A DNA stretch of 62,685 nt from Candidatus Heimdallarchaeota archaeon (GTDB lineage: Archaea; Asgardarchaeota; Heimdallarchaeia; Heimdallarchaeales; Heimdallarchaeaceae), in assembly GCA_018238545.1 (NCBI GenBank), contig JABCTC010000022.1, forward strand, positions 1 to 62,685, written 5' to 3'. Numbering within the stretch: position 1 is the first letter of the stretch; each line of letters begins with the position of its first letter. Shown piece after piece: positions 36,306 to 45,067 of this stretch. Position numbers and translations under genes: made by a program. The notes beneath the pieces were generated by a model. It made no database searches, was not told the origin of the DNA, and worked only from the letters and a program-made list of their open reading frames with translations.

Positions 36306-37370
36306 TTAACCTTTTTGTGAGAAACCTGTTGCCTCAAGTTGAATGATTTTTCTCAATTCATTAATTGCCTCAAATAGGTTTCCAATTGCAAATATCCAAG
36401 ATCCAATGGTTACATACAACTGTATGTCTGCACCACTAAATATGCTCTCCAGAGTTGTTATTATGATGTCTGGATTATATTGCAACTGTAGCATTAATGG
36501 TATAAACAAACAGCTTGCTGCAATATGCAGAACCATCATTACTTGATGAATTCGTAGATTGTCACCTGCTAGAGCTTGGCCAAATCTGAATGCACCTTGT
36601 GCTAGAATTAGACCACCAATTAATCTTAACCATTGCACAAATGCTTCTGGTTCTACTACGTAATCTATTATAGCTGGTAGGGTAGCAATTGGATACAGAA
36701 GTAAGAAGAAACCACCTGATATTGCTAGAATCCCCATAAAAATGTAACTTCCTTGGCTTTCAAGTACTCCTTTCCTCTTTGCTTTTTTCTCAGCTTTTCT
36801 CTCTACTTTTGCCAATCTTACCTCTGGTTTTTCAATTGTTATGTCTAGTGTTCCCTTCTCGGCTGCCATCTTCTTCAAATCTTCTGGTAGGAACCCATTC
36901 ATTGAAAGCTGAACAAATAATATTGTTACGCCTACAAATCCAAATACTATTCCTGTTGTTGCGCCAGTGAAGAACTCTCCAACTACCTGCCATGCAGTAT
37001 TCTCGCCACCAAATGAGAATGCCATGGTAAGTAAATGTCCGAATATGATTACCGAGGATATAATTATAATTGATTTATAATACCATGGAAATAATTCTTC
37101 TGTAATGTAAATCTTGGGTGTTCCTCTTCTTCCGTACTCTTTGGCTATTTCTCTAGGTGATCCCATCAGTGCTATAGCTTCTCTTACATGCAAAGATGTA
37201 ATAGTTCCACCTTGAGCTAATTCTTCTGCTTTATCCCAGATATGACTCTCTAATTCCTCTAGAACATCTTTTCGTTCTGTTGAACTTGTCTTAATCCATA
37301 TTGGTAATTTCTTAACTACCTGTTCTTTGAACTCCTTTACTAGAGTTTCTTGTTCATGTATATTACTCAT
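36306..37370 (-). CDS. HAAS-domain-like membrane protein, partner of PadR
   Basis: Residues 1-80 resemble the HAAS/DUF1700 helical domain (ERKDVLEELESHIWDKAEE, then ALMGSPREIAKEYGRRG), which typically accompanies PadR regulators. Seven or so membrane helices follow, interrupted by a basic cytoplasmic loop (VRLAKVERKAEKKAKRKG). The ATG at 37370 begins 11 bases after the PadR stop, with AGGTTATG as ribosome-binding sequence; an ATG at 37400 would overlap padR. The pair is presumably an operon in which PadR senses a membrane-active compound and controls the membrane partner. Confidence 0.72.
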   Translation of the reverse strand: MSNIHEQETLVKEFKEQVVKKLPIWIKTSSTERKDVLEELESHIWDKAEELAQGGTITSLHVREAIALMGSPREIAKEYGRRGTPKIYITEELFPWYYKSIIIISSVIIFGHLLTMAFSFGGENTAWQVVGEFFTGATTGIVFGFVGVTILFVQLSMNGFLPEDLKKMAAEKGTLDITIEKPEVRLAKVERKAEKKAKRKGVLESQGSYIFMGILAISGGFFLLLYPIATLPAIIDYVVEPEAFVQWLRLIGGLILAQGAFRFGQALAGDNLRIHQVMMVLHIAASCLFIPLMLQLQYNPDIIITTLESIFSGADIQLYVTIGSWIFAIGNLFEAINELRKIIQLEATGFSQKG

Positions 37371-37380
37371 TTTCATAACC

Positions 37381-37905
37381 TCACTTTGCCAATCCTTCAA
37401 TATTTAATCCACATATGTTGCAAAATCTGTACTCTTCATCAGTAACATCGATTTTATTCGCACAATTGGGACAATAGATGAAGTGTTTCTCCGGCAGTTT
37501 TACTTCTATTTCAATTAAGGAAGCAATTGCTTCTAATAATTTTGAAAAGAAGCCTGCCATATGATCGTTAAGTTTTACTCCTTCCTCTGTTAGTTTATAA
37601 TACTTGCGAGGACGCCCACCTGAATGTTTTTTTTCAGATGATAACATTCCATCTCTTTCAAGTTTTCTTAATATTGGATATAGAGTGCCTTCTTCGATCA
37701 CTAACATTCTTTGTGTTTCTTCTTGAAGCTCTTTGAGAAGCTGATAACCATAAATTCCTTCTTCTGGGTGTTTGCTTATAATCGATAAAGTCGATAAAGT
37801 TGATATCCCTCGAAGTAACTCCGATTCAAAACTCTCAATATACGATCGATACTGTTCTGTTCCGATCATCGCTTCAGGTCTCATTGTTTTTATGTTTCTG
37901 AACAA
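37381..37905 (-). CDS. PadR family transcriptional regulator with C-terminal zinc ribbon
   Basis: The core is a PadR winged helix (EGIYGYQLLKELQEE, EGTLYPILRKLERDGML, GRPRKYYKLTEEG). The C terminus is a zinc ribbon (YCPNCANK and FCNICGLN). Several starts are possible (37905, 37884, 37869); the PadR domain starts well after all of them. A perfect 9-3-9 palindrome at 37961-37981, directly upstream, is a likely autoregulatory operator. Confidence 0.85.
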   Translation of the reverse strand: MFRNIKTMRPEAMIGTEQYRSYIESFESELLRGISTLSTLSIISKHPEEGIYGYQLLKELQEETQRMLVIEEGTLYPILRKLERDGMLSSEKKHSGGRPRKYYKLTEEGVKLNDHMAGFFSKLLEAIASLIEIEVKLPEKHFIYCPNCANKIDVTDEEYRFCNICGLNIEGLAK

Positions 37906-37960
37906 ATTTTTCCACCATCACATTGTTCTTTTTTAGTATTCGTGTTATACTTTTCCACCA

Positions 37961-37981
37961 ATACTATATCACATATAGTAT
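37961..37981. promoter_or_regulatory. Perfect palindromic operator upstream of padR
   Basis: ATACTATAT-CAC-ATATAGTAT is a perfect 9-bp inverted repeat with a 3-bp centre, 56 bp upstream of the padR start. On the minus strand a TATA-like AAGTATAAC lies between it and the gene. Its position fits a PadR dimer binding next to its own promoter. Confidence 0.6.
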
Positions 37982-38054
37982 GGGACATTTATAAAGCTTC
38001 CTTAACGAGCTTAAAATCAAAATAATGCGACGAATAATTCCTAGAGTTAACAAA

Positions 38055-38699
38055 TCACGGGTAACATAATTCCCAGGTTGGATGAAAACTATGGATCATT
38101 TCCATGATCTCATCATAACCTTCTTCAGAAAAATATTTCTCAACGCAACTTCTTTCATTATTCTCTATGACGTCAAAATGAATGTGAGCTCCTTCACCAA
38201 CGTATAAGAATCTAGCAATTTCTTGTCCAATTTCAACCCAATCTCCCACTTGAACACTAAACATTGATAGTTGTTGATTCTTATCTTCTTCATTCTGTGT
38301 CCAAGGTTCAAAATTATAACCAATTTGAATGTCTTTGTTGAACCTAACCCATATTCTTGCATAAAATCTATTTTCGGTTCCTTCTCCATTGTCTCTCCAT
38401 TCTATATCTTCAACTTGTCCTGGAGCAGCTGCAAGAACTTTGGAGTTATTTATTAGAAAATAATCAATTCCTTCATGGATAAAACCCCAAGGGCAGTTTA
38501 TTGAGGAACTGTAACCCTCATTAAAGGCATAGATTTCTGAACGATTATCATAAACGACATTCATGAAATCAAGTTCAACATCATCATAAAGATCATTATT
38601 ATCGAAGAATAAACTGTCCCATTGAATGTAAAGATATACTCCACCAAAGCCTACAGAAAGGACTATGACAATGATTAGTATAGTCTTGAACTTATCCAT
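38055..38699 (-). CDS. Membrane-anchored M23 (LytM)-like metallopeptidase-fold protein
   Basis: An N-terminal helix (residues 5-27) anchors the protein with its domain outside. The beta domain carries HEGID (HxxxD) near residue 76 and HIHFD (HxH) near 175, with VLAAAPGQVEDI and VGDWVEIGQEIARF between them, the metal-site and core motifs of M23/lysostaphin-type peptidases. Archaea lack bacterial murein, so the substrate may be other peptide cross-links or foreign cell walls. Whether it is catalytic is not certain. Confidence 0.7.
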   Translation of the reverse strand: MDKFKTILIIVIVLSVGFGGVYLYIQWDSLFFDNNDLYDDVELDFMNVVYDNRSEIYAFNEGYSSSINCPWGFIHEGIDYFLINNSKVLAAAPGQVEDIEWRDNGEGTENRFYARIWVRFNKDIQIGYNFEPWTQNEEDKNQQLSMFSVQVGDWVEIGQEIARFLYVGEGAHIHFDVIENNERSCVEKYFSEEGYDEIMEMIHSFHPTWELCYP

Positions 38700-38772
38700 A
38701 TCTTTGAAATTACTTCTAGAGTTAAAAGCTTTAAGGAAAAAAATAGAAAAAGAGAAGTAAGTTCAATATCAA

Positions 38773-39654
38773 CTACAATTTTTTCTCAAAGCTTTCAGAG
38801 GTTGCTTGAATTTCAAATCCAAGTTGTTGATATATTTCTAGAGTTGGTAAAAGGTTTCCAAATAATGCTACCTGGAGTCTTTTAGCTTCTTTCTCTTTAC
38901 AAATCTCAGCTACTTTAGATAACAGTATCTTCTGGTATTGTTGATCCGTTGAGTAGAAATAACCTAGTTGTTTTCTATCTTCTTCTTGTGTATTAGCCAT
39001 ATATGTACGAGCAACAATCTTTCCTTCATCTCTTAAAACTAGATGAGCAATGACACCTTCATGAGTGTCAATCAGCTCGAAATTTTGTTCAGCTTGTTCT
39101 TCTGTCATTTGTAGATCTCGAACGAAAATCTCCTTCAATTCTTCAAGATCTGTCTCTTTATTGTAGGGTTTTACTTCTTGAGAGCCTTCAACTGTTTCTA
39201 GTTTATCTACAGAAATTTCCAAGACTTTACCTGTAGTGGCTATTTTTTCAAAACCATATTCTATGGCTTTCTGAGGGAAATCTCCCCAAGTATCAGTAAT
39301 ATTTGCTCGAATAACTTGTACTTCCTTTTCTTTGAGAACCTTAACTATCTCCTTAAAAAGCAAATCAAAGGCTTCATTGTGACCTGGTAAACTTAATGGG
39401 AACCTTATGCTTGCAACTTTTATTCCATCCTCCCCTACTGGAAGAATTTGTGAAGTTACAAAACTCACCATCTTGTCATCTTTGAAGCAGTAAAGTCTTG
39501 TATCTGGATCAAAAGTTTCTTGGGAATAGGCTTGTTTTAAACCTTCTGCATCTGTTTGACCAAAATAGTTCCAATCTTTTGAAGCTTCAGAACCAATTTT
39601 AGCTTGAGTTTCGATATATTCTTCTTTATATTTTTCAATTTTGTAATGAGGCAT
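38773..39654 (-). CDS. GNAT family N-acetyltransferase
   Basis: The 293-residue protein shows two GNAT-like halves. The second (about residues 160-293) has the acceptor strand VIAHLVLRDEGKIVARTYM and an acetyl-CoA region degenerate at the usual QxxGxG/A. It ends with the typical LEIYQQLGFEI. The N-terminal half has a similar strand order (RLYCFKDDKMVSFVTSQI). The substrate is unknown. It is divergent from the ferritin-like gene. Confidence 0.7.
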   Translation of the reverse strand: MPHYKIEKYKEEYIETQAKIGSEASKDWNYFGQTDAEGLKQAYSQETFDPDTRLYCFKDDKMVSFVTSQILPVGEDGIKVASIRFPLSLPGHNEAFDLLFKEIVKVLKEKEVQVIRANITDTWGDFPQKAIEYGFEKIATTGKVLEISVDKLETVEGSQEVKPYNKETDLEELKEIFVRDLQMTEEQAEQNFELIDTHEGVIAHLVLRDEGKIVARTYMANTQEEDRKQLGYFYSTDQQYQKILLSKVAEICKEKEAKRLQVALFGNLLPTLEIYQQLGFEIQATSESFEKKL

Positions 39655-39777
39655 AACCTAGCATTTACTGGGACAATTATAAATTCTACTACTTCTCGAA
39701 TTTTCCTTTAATCTACCATTGGAAAGCATTAAAAAAGGATAGTAGTAATTTGAATTAACTCCAATGGGGTGATATTA

Positions 39778-40242
39778 TTGTCCAATGAAGAGAAAGTAAA
39801 ATTCTACAAGAAGCAAATAGAACTAGAGAAGAAGATTGTACAAGCTGCTGAAGAATCAGTTGAGGATATGGAGAATAAGATAGTTAAAGAGTTAATCTTA
39901 GCTATAGCTATAGATTCTAAGAAACATGCTAGTCTACTTGGTGTTTTAACTACAATGAATACTTCATCTGTACCTTACATTAGCGAGAAGTCACTTGATA
40001 AGATTGCCAAAAATATCAAAAAACACATTGAATTAGAAGCTCAAGCTATTGAAACATATAAGGAATTACTTACAAAAATTGATACAGATCAAGAAAAGAT
40101 GATAGTTCAAACAATTTATCATGATGAACTCCGACACCATGCTTTACTGGAAAGGCTATATGAAATAATTATCAAAAATGAAGCAATTACGGAAGAAGAC
40201 TTGTGGGATTATCTCAAAGATGATTATATTCCTCAGTATTGA
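39778..40242 (+). CDS. Ferritin-like (rubrerythrin-type) diiron protein
   Basis: The protein has about 154 residues in four helices with two carboxylate-His sets: a first E...E pair with DSKKH in the first half and ELEAQAIETY with YHDELRHHALL in the second, as in ferritin-like diiron bundles. There is no rubredoxin domain. A role in peroxide reduction or iron handling is probable. The TTG at 39778 is preceded by GGGGTGAT at a normal ribosome-binding distance and is preferred over the GTG at 39769 inside that element. Confidence 0.75.
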   Translation: MSNEEKVKFYKKQIELEKKIVQAAEESVEDMENKIVKELILAIAIDSKKHASLLGVLTTMNTSSVPYISEKSLDKIAKNIKKHIELEAQAIETYKELLTKIDTDQEKMIVQTIYHDELRHHALLERLYEIIIKNEAITEEDLWDYLKDDYIPQY

Positions 40243-40290
40243 GTTTCCTTAACTCTTTCTAAGTTTTAAGTTTCAAAGGCGCTGAATACA

Positions 40291-41163
40291 ATGAAAACTA
40301 TCAAAGTAGGAACTAGAGGATATTTTTTCTCTTTTGATGATCCTTATTTCACTACTCTATATGTAATAAATGGTAAGAATCGAATCTTCATTTGTGATAC
40401 TTTTCTTGGTCCTGATCCCATGATAGAAGTTTTGAATTTTTTGGAAAAAGAAGGTATTAAGGACAAGGAAATCGTTGTTTTCAACACTCATTATGATTAT
40501 GATCATATTTGGGGGAATCAACTATTTGAAAATTCAATAATCCTTGCTCATGAGCTGTGTGTGAAAGAATTGGAAAAGACTGGAGAAGATGATTTGAAGC
40601 AATTTGAAGCTCATAGAAAGGGAAATGTAAAATTAGTCTTACCGAATACAGAATTCAAAGAAAGGTTGGTTTTTCCAGATGAAGGGATTGAATTTTACCA
40701 TTCGCCTGGACATACAGCTGATTCTTCATCTTGTTACGATTCAGTTGATAAGGTTCTCATAGTTGGCGATAATTTGGAATCGCCCATCCCATTTATTCGT
40801 ATATTGAACCTTCAAGAATATATAAACAGCCTGCGAGAGTATCTTACACGAGATGTGAAAATAATTGTATCAGGTCACGATGAATTAATGTATGATGATA
40901 GTCTTCTCAGGGCAAATCTAGAATATCTAGAAAATTTTGCCCCTAATAAAATAGATAGAACAAATTTCTCAAAGAAACACAGAGGAATTCACTTTAAAAA
41001 TGTTAAAACTGTTGGAGAACTTCTCAAAATAAAGGGGCAAACGACTGAATCTTTGAAATATTATAGAGAAGCAGCAGCAATTCTTTCAGAAACAGAGCAA
41101 ACACCAAAAATTGAGGAATTAAAAGAATCAATAGCTAATATAATAGAAGATTTATCTGTTTGA
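40291..41163 (+). CDS. Metallo-beta-lactamase-fold hydrolase with HxDxDH site
   Basis: The 290-residue protein has the MBL fold. The metal loop reads NTHYDYDHIWGN (His67, Asp69, Asp71, His72), so the usual second His of HxHxDH is Asp, a variant known in some MBL subgroups. Later motifs are HSPGHTADS, VVGDN-like IVGDNLES and ISGHDEL (VSGHD). A C-terminal helical segment of ~60 residues follows. The substrate is unknown. It is downstream of the ferritin-like gene. Confidence 0.85.
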   Translation: MKTIKVGTRGYFFSFDDPYFTTLYVINGKNRIFICDTFLGPDPMIEVLNFLEKEGIKDKEIVVFNTHYDYDHIWGNQLFENSIILAHELCVKELEKTGEDDLKQFEAHRKGNVKLVLPNTEFKERLVFPDEGIEFYHSPGHTADSSSCYDSVDKVLIVGDNLESPIPFIRILNLQEYINSLREYLTRDVKIIVSGHDELMYDDSLLRANLEYLENFAPNKIDRTNFSKKHRGIHFKNVKTVGELLKIKGQTTESLKYYREAAAILSETEQTPKIEELKESIANIIEDLSV

Positions 41164-41239
41164 AACAGTATTTTACTTCCCTCATTTTAAATTGTGAGTG
41201 ACAAAAGTTTTTTATGTACAATATTAATTATACTTCTTA

Positions 41240-41572
41240 GTGATTAAGTTGAAAATAGAAAATTTACAACCAGAAGCAAATTTTGATGAATTAAAAGTAA
41301 GAGTAGTCTCCAAAGATGGACCTAGAACAGTTCAAGGTAGGGATAGAACTCTGTTCGTTTGGGATATACTAGTAGTTGATGAAACAGGTTCAACCGTGTT
41401 AACTCTCTGGGGAAAAGATGTTGGTGAAAAATACAAGATAGGTGATGTTGTTTCCATTCAAAATGGATGGTGTAAAATGTTTAGAGATAAGAAGCAAATC
41501 TCCATGGGTCGTGAAGGTAAGATTTTTCCTGCAGATGATGATCCTAACCTACCTACAAAAGTTCCAGGTTAA
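41240..41572 (+). CDS. Single OB-fold ssDNA-binding protein (archaeal SSB type)
   Basis: The 110 residues resemble the Sulfolobus SSB: an N-terminal KIENLQPEANFDELKVRV, the core DETGSTVLTLWGKD, then KIGDVVSIQNGWCKMFRDK and a short acidic tail (PADDDPNLPTKVPG). It should bind single-stranded nucleic acid. The start is the GTG at 41240, or the TTG at 41249 if GTGATT serves as the ribosome-binding element. It converges on the longin-like gene with six bases between the stops. Confidence 0.82.
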   Translation: MIKLKIENLQPEANFDELKVRVVSKDGPRTVQGRDRTLFVWDILVVDETGSTVLTLWGKDVGEKYKIGDVVSIQNGWCKMFRDKKQISMGREGKIFPADDDPNLPTKVPG

Positions 41573-41578
41573 TTGGTT

Positions 41579-42025
41579 TTACCATAACCCTTCTTTCATC
41601 TTTTTAGATGCTTTACTTTCTTTTATGATATTCTTCCAATCAACTAGTATTTTGTCAACAATTTCTCTTATCTGTCTTCTCTCAGTATCATCTACTACAT
41701 CACAAGATTGTTTATCTGGTATAAGACCATCTAATTTTGTTACTAACAATTTTAACAACTGTTGAACATCATCAGCTGAAATTTCATCCTTTTGATCTTT
41801 AACAAGGACAAGGCCAAAACAATCAGTAGTTTCAATATATACTTCTCTTGTATTAGTTGTGAATTGTTTAGGGGAACCTATTTTAACTTCAATAAGAAAA
41901 TTTTGAATAGCAGTAATAAGCCCAGTAAAAAGTATAGCATCAGCAAGAGCATCTTTTTTCTCAACTGGGTCATAGTAAAAGACCGGAATCCCACCCGGTG
42001 TTAAAATGTAAAATGCTCTTATCAT
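41579..42025 (-). CDS. Longin/roadblock-like small protein
   Basis: The first ~110 residues (MIRAFYILTPGGIPVFYY, then DALADAILFTGLITAIQNFL, then FGLVLVKDQKDEISADDVQQLLKLL) follow the beta-beta-alpha-beta-beta-beta-alpha pattern of longin/roadblock-type domains abundant in Asgard archaea, where they accompany small GTPases. A lysine-rich helix ends the protein. No GTPase gene is nearby. The assignment is by pattern and moderately sure. Confidence 0.6.
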   Translation of the reverse strand: MIRAFYILTPGGIPVFYYDPVEKKDALADAILFTGLITAIQNFLIEVKIGSPKQFTTNTREVYIETTDCFGLVLVKDQKDEISADDVQQLLKLLVTKLDGLIPDKQSCDVVDDTERRQIREIVDKILVDWKNIIKESKASKKMKEGLW

Positions 42026-42150
42026 TGGAAATTCCCAGATTTTAAAGCTTAAATAGTTATCGTCTCTATTTTTTCTATTTGTAGTGATTCAGAAAGGTTG
42101 AATAATGAGCTTTGTTTAAGAATTATCTGTCAAGTATTAGGTGACATGAA

Positions 42151-42918
42151 ATGGCTGAATATTATATATTTATAATAATAGGTGTTGCAATATTATTCTT
42201 AGGTATCTGGTTATTATCAGGTATAAGAGTCATGCTGGAATATGAAAGATTAGTAATTTTCCGATTAGGAAAATATACTAGAACTACAGGTCCGGGATTA
42301 GTCTATATAATTCCGATTATAGAAACTGCTAAAAAAGTAGATATGAGAATCATTACTCAGGATATTCCTAGACAAGAGCTTATGACAAGGGACAATATCC
42401 CAGTCCTTGCAAATACAGTTGTCTACTTTAAGGTTGAGAGACCTGAAGATGCTGTAATCAAAATTGAGAACTATGTTTATGCAGTTAGACAATATACTCA
42501 GGCAGCTTTGCGTGATACAATGGGAACACTTGAACTTGATCAAGTACTAACTGAAAGAGACCAAATTGCTATAGATATCCAGAAAAGCGTTGATAGAGAA
42601 ACAAATGAATGGGGTATCGATATTAAGGCAATTAAAATTCAAGAAATTGAGCTTCCTGCTGAAATGAAAAGAGCATTTGCAAAACAAGCCGAAGCTGAAA
42701 GAGGAAAACGAGCTGCTATTATCCAATCTGAAGGAGAATTAAAAGCATCTGATAACCTCGCAGAGGCTGCCAAGAAACTCTCGACTCAACGCGGAGCATT
42801 GCAATTAAGAACTCTACAAACAATTAGAGATATTGCTCAAGATCCTAGTGAGAAAATAGTTATTTTTATGCCAAGTGAAATTACAGACATAGTGGAAAAA
42901 ATAACTAAGAAGAAATAA
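42151..42918 (+). CDS. Stomatin/SPFH (slipin) membrane protein
   Basis: One N-terminal helix (residues 5-27) is followed by the SPFH domain (LEYERLVIFRLGKY, TGPGLVYIIPIIET, VDMRIITQDIPRQE) and a C-terminal coiled coil (RAFAKQAEAERGKRAAIIQSEGE). The protein is close to slipins of archaea, which form oligomers in the membrane and often pair with an NfeD protease partner; none is seen here. The start ATG follows AGGTGACATGAA. Confidence 0.92.
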   Translation: MAEYYIFIIIGVAILFLGIWLLSGIRVMLEYERLVIFRLGKYTRTTGPGLVYIIPIIETAKKVDMRIITQDIPRQELMTRDNIPVLANTVVYFKVERPEDAVIKIENYVYAVRQYTQAALRDTMGTLELDQVLTERDQIAIDIQKSVDRETNEWGIDIKAIKIQEIELPAEMKRAFAKQAEAERGKRAAIIQSEGELKASDNLAEAAKKLSTQRGALQLRTLQTIRDIAQDPSEKIVIFMPSEITDIVEKITKKK

Positions 42919-42932
42919 TTAGGTGAAGGCAT

Positions 42933-43604
42933 TTGAGTTTAACAACCCACAACAGGTATGTTCAAATTGCTTTCAATGGCACTGCTCGACAAGTTAGAAG
43001 AATACTCCCTCAGATACCTCAAGATTCAAGAATAATTATTGAAGCAGGAACACCTTACATAAAACTAACAGGAATGGCTGGAGTTCATTTAATTAGACGC
43101 TACTGGCGAGGGTTGGTTGTTGCAGATATCAAGGTGACAGATGGTGCAGCTCCAGAAGTTATGTTCTCAGCTGCTGCAGGAGCTAATGCTGCAACTGTAA
43201 TGGGCTCTGCTCCTGTGGAAACATTAGATTTCTTCATTCAATTCTGTGCTAAACATGGGATGTATTCAATGATTGATATGTTAGGTGTTGATAACCCTCT
43301 TCGAAAAATGCTTCCAATGAAACATAAACCAGATGTTGTTGTGATCCATAAGGGACGAGATGAAGAAACAAACAAAAGCAATATTATTCGTTACAAGGAC
43401 ATTTCAAAAATACGGTCAAAATACGATGCTCTAATGGCTGTAGCTGGTGGTTTGAGACCAGATGAAGTAAGGAAAGCATATTTTAATGGAGCAGATATTG
43501 CAATTCTAAATGTCATAGGTGCTAATGATTCAAATGAGGGGTTTCATGAGAATGAGAATTTTAGACAACTTATACCAGCAATTCTGGCTGAGGTTGGTAA
43601 CTAG
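42933..43604 (+). CDS. OMPDC/HPS superfamily (beta/alpha)8 enzyme
   Basis: The 223-residue protein has the suprafamily motif DxKxxD at residues 65-70 (ADIKVTD). Barrel elements seen in orotidine-5'-phosphate decarboxylase and 3-hexulose-6-phosphate synthase surround it, ending in VAGGLRPDEV and GADIAILNVIG for phosphate binding. Which activity it has cannot be told from sequence; HPS-type is favoured by IRSKYDALMAVAGGLRPDE. The start is a TTG after AGGTGAAGG, 14 bases after the stomatin gene, so the two form an operon. Confidence 0.8.
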   Translation: MSLTTHNRYVQIAFNGTARQVRRILPQIPQDSRIIIEAGTPYIKLTGMAGVHLIRRYWRGLVVADIKVTDGAAPEVMFSAAAGANAATVMGSAPVETLDFFIQFCAKHGMYSMIDMLGVDNPLRKMLPMKHKPDVVVIHKGRDEETNKSNIIRYKDISKIRSKYDALMAVAGGLRPDEVRKAYFNGADIAILNVIGANDSNEGFHENENFRQLIPAILAEVGN

Positions 43605-43789
43605 AATTCTGTTCCCCTCTATTTTCTATTTTTTTCATCAATATTATATCTCATAGATGAAATCATGAGTGCACAATATTTTAAAGGATGATTTTTTACG
43701 GAAACTCAAGTATCCAAAGGAGTTTTTATTAACTACCTACTAGAACTTACTTCGAATAGAACTTAACCAATAAATACAAGGGGATTAAA

Positions 43790-45040
43790 TTGGGGAAATC
43801 AAAACTTCCAACAATTATTACCGTAGTATTGCTCATTTCATCTTTAATTGCTCTTGATGTTATACGTCAAGCTCAATTTAGAGGTGATAAAGATGAAATT
43901 GTCCTGAAAGTTCTTTATACTAGTGAAAAAAAAGGTTGGATAAATTCTATTGCTCCCGATTTTCCTGAATGGTTTGCCGAAAGGAATCCTGGTAAAACTG
44001 TTAGACTCCAGTTTGAAGTTCAAGGCACGCGAACATCTATGTTATCTATCCTATCTGGAGAGAGTAAGCCTACCATATGGAGTCCTGCAGCAGCTGTTTG
44101 GATACCATTATTTGATTGGGCGTGGGAAAAGAAGTTTGGGGGATCAGTATTAGACTTAAGTCAGATTAAATCTCTAGTTGCTTCACCAATAGTTCTTGGT
44201 ACGTGGCAGAGTTATCGTGAAGAAAACAACTTCACTTCTCTAACTGATTTATATGATTTAGCTGAAGATAATTTGAAACTGGCTCACACCTCAGCTCAAG
44301 AATCAAATTCGGGTTTCATGGCCGTTTTACTAGAGATTACTGCAGCAAGTGGGAAAACTCCAGATAATATTGAATTAGCTGATTTACAGAATACAACTAT
44401 ACAAGATTGGCTTGAAAAAGTAGAATCTAAAGCAGTTCTTTATGGAACTTCAACAGGTTTTCTTGCAAAACAAGCAGTACAGCTAGGTCCATCAGCTATC
44501 AATGTTGTAATTTTATATGAGAACTTGATTATTGAAACAGCAAAAGATGGAGAAGCTTTTGCCAAATGGGGAGACAATTTAGTTGCAGTTTACCCAGAAG
44601 AAGGAACATTGTGGAGTGACCATCCCTTAGCTATTCTAAATGCTTCATGGGTGACTCCAGATGAAGCTTTTGCAGCTACTGAATTTGAAACATTCTTAAT
44701 GAGCAAAGAGGTACAGAAGGTATCCATCCCGTTTGGTTTTCGTCCTGGTAATGAGACAATTAAGGATGATTCAGATGTAATTGAGGAAATGGAAAAGGTA
44801 TTCAAACCTGAAAATGGTGTTCAATTGAATATTTCTATACCGCGTTTTGACGTACCTACTGATGGAGAAGTTCTGGATAGAATACCAGATTTGTGGTTAA
44901 AAACAAGAGCAACAACTATAGAAAAGAATGAGGATGCGGAATATTGGCAAGTAGGGTTAGAACCTGTTTTGCTTATTCCTATTATGCTTACATCACTTGT
45001 AGTTCTTACAGTTATTTACAAAAGAAGGAGGAGAAAATAA
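43790..45040 (+). CDS. ABC transporter extracellular binding protein (SBP type II), anchored
   Basis: An N-terminal signal/anchor (residues 5-24) precedes a binding-protein fold with VLYTSEKKGWINSIAPDFPEWF and a hinge region (LAHTSAQESNSGFMAVL). A C-terminal helix with an RRRRK tail (~395-416) anchors it. The pattern is of SBP_bac_11, as used for molybdate, sulfate and related oxyanions, but the ligand is unknown. The start is a TTG after AAGGGGATT. It begins an ABC operon of five genes. Confidence 0.85.
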   Translation: MGKSKLPTIITVVLLISSLIALDVIRQAQFRGDKDEIVLKVLYTSEKKGWINSIAPDFPEWFAERNPGKTVRLQFEVQGTRTSMLSILSGESKPTIWSPAAAVWIPLFDWAWEKKFGGSVLDLSQIKSLVASPIVLGTWQSYREENNFTSLTDLYDLAEDNLKLAHTSAQESNSGFMAVLLEITAASGKTPDNIELADLQNTTIQDWLEKVESKAVLYGTSTGFLAKQAVQLGPSAINVVILYENLIIETAKDGEAFAKWGDNLVAVYPEEGTLWSDHPLAILNASWVTPDEAFAATEFETFLMSKEVQKVSIPFGFRPGNETIKDDSDVIEEMEKVFKPENGVQLNISIPRFDVPTDGEVLDRIPDLWLKTRATTIEKNEDAEYWQVGLEPVLLIPIMLTSLVVLTVIYKRRRRK

Positions 45041-45067
45041 CTGACAGCTGAGGATGAGAAACTTGAT

